Assembly: GCA_000437895.1 (NCBI GenBank)
Contig: FR902127.1
Span: 1-5,711 of the forward strand
DNA length: 5,711 nucleotides
Direction of reading: 5' to 3'
Origin: Clostridium sp. CAG:914
GTDB taxonomy: Bacteria > Bacillota_I > Bacilli_A > RF39 > UBA660
Below, in pieces: positions 5,623 through 5,711 of this stretch (position 1 is its first letter; each line of letters starts with the position of its first letter). A program made the position numbers and the translations under genes. Below the pieces are notes generated by a model that worked only from the letters and a program-made list of their open reading frames with translations, was not told the DNA's origin and ran no database searches.

Positions 5623-5651
5623 ATTATATACTATTTTTTCTTGTTTTGCAA
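5623..5651 (-). promoter_or_regulatory. Promoter of tRNA-Asn
   Basis: On the minus strand TTGCAA (-35, 5646-5651, 4/6 match to TTGACA) is 17 bases upstream of a perfect TATAAT (-10, 5623-5628). Transcription would start near 5616, about 16 bases before the mature tRNA 5' end at 5600, leaving a short leader for RNase P to remove. Confidence 0.78.
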
Positions 5652-5711
5652 TACTTTTTTTATATTATTTTCATTTTTTTATGATTAATTTATGATAATG
5701 TCTTAAGTGCT
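5652..5711. other. AT-rich edge region with no identifiable gene
   Basis: Upstream of the tRNA promoter, both strands contain closely spaced stop codons. The ATGs at 5681 and 5692 (+) run into stops within five codons. The rightmost bases could hold the last few codons of a minus-strand gene (one frame ends at the TAA near 5692), but this is too short to support. Confidence 0.3.

Overview
The window is strongly AT-rich. Its genes favour AAT, ATA, TTA and AAA codons, and every tryptophan in the predicted proteins is TGG, so TGA is read as stop (genetic code 11). Low GC, Firmicutes-type SufCDSU iron-sulphur genes, strong Shine-Dalgarno sites and a sortase-type surface protein point to a low-GC Gram-positive bacterium. 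A Bacilli, Erysipelotrichia or RF39-like gut lineage is plausible, rather than a Mycoplasma using code 4. This assignment is inferred from gene content, not from a marker gene.

Layout. At 1-414 (+) is the 3' end of a surface-protein gene, with a MucBP-like repeat and a C-terminal sorting signal using PPHTG. It converges on a minus-strand block, and the two sides share a terminator hairpin at about 415-448. Reading leftward along the minus strand from the right edge, the order is: tRNA-Asn(GTT) at 5525-5600 with its own promoter and terminator; a HerA-type DNA-translocase ATPase gene (3679-5427) with its own promoter; an AT-rich terminator hairpin; a suf promoter; then sufC, a short sufD-like gene, sufS and sufU (3601 down to 483).

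The suf genes form one tightly coupled operon. sufD starts 4 bases after sufC ends, sufS starts a few bases after the sufD stop, and sufS and sufU overlap as TAATG. Their products form a Fe-S assembly line. SufS removes sulphur from cysteine, SufU accepts the persulphide through a zinc-bound cysteine, and SufC plus the SufD-like scaffold protein build or transfer the cluster using ATP.

The most notable point is that no sufB follows sufU, where it lies in the usual Firmicutes order sufCDSUB. The only scaffold-family protein here is a short (about 246 aa) SufD-like polypeptide lacking a cysteine at the SufB catalytic position. SufS also appears to carry Gln where the B. subtilis enzyme has the His that takes part in zinc-ligand exchange with SufU. 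For all four suf genes and the HerA gene, the Shine-Dalgarno position supports a start slightly downstream of the longest open frame, and the coordinates given use those starts. No CRISPR array, insertion sequence or convincing mobile element was seen.
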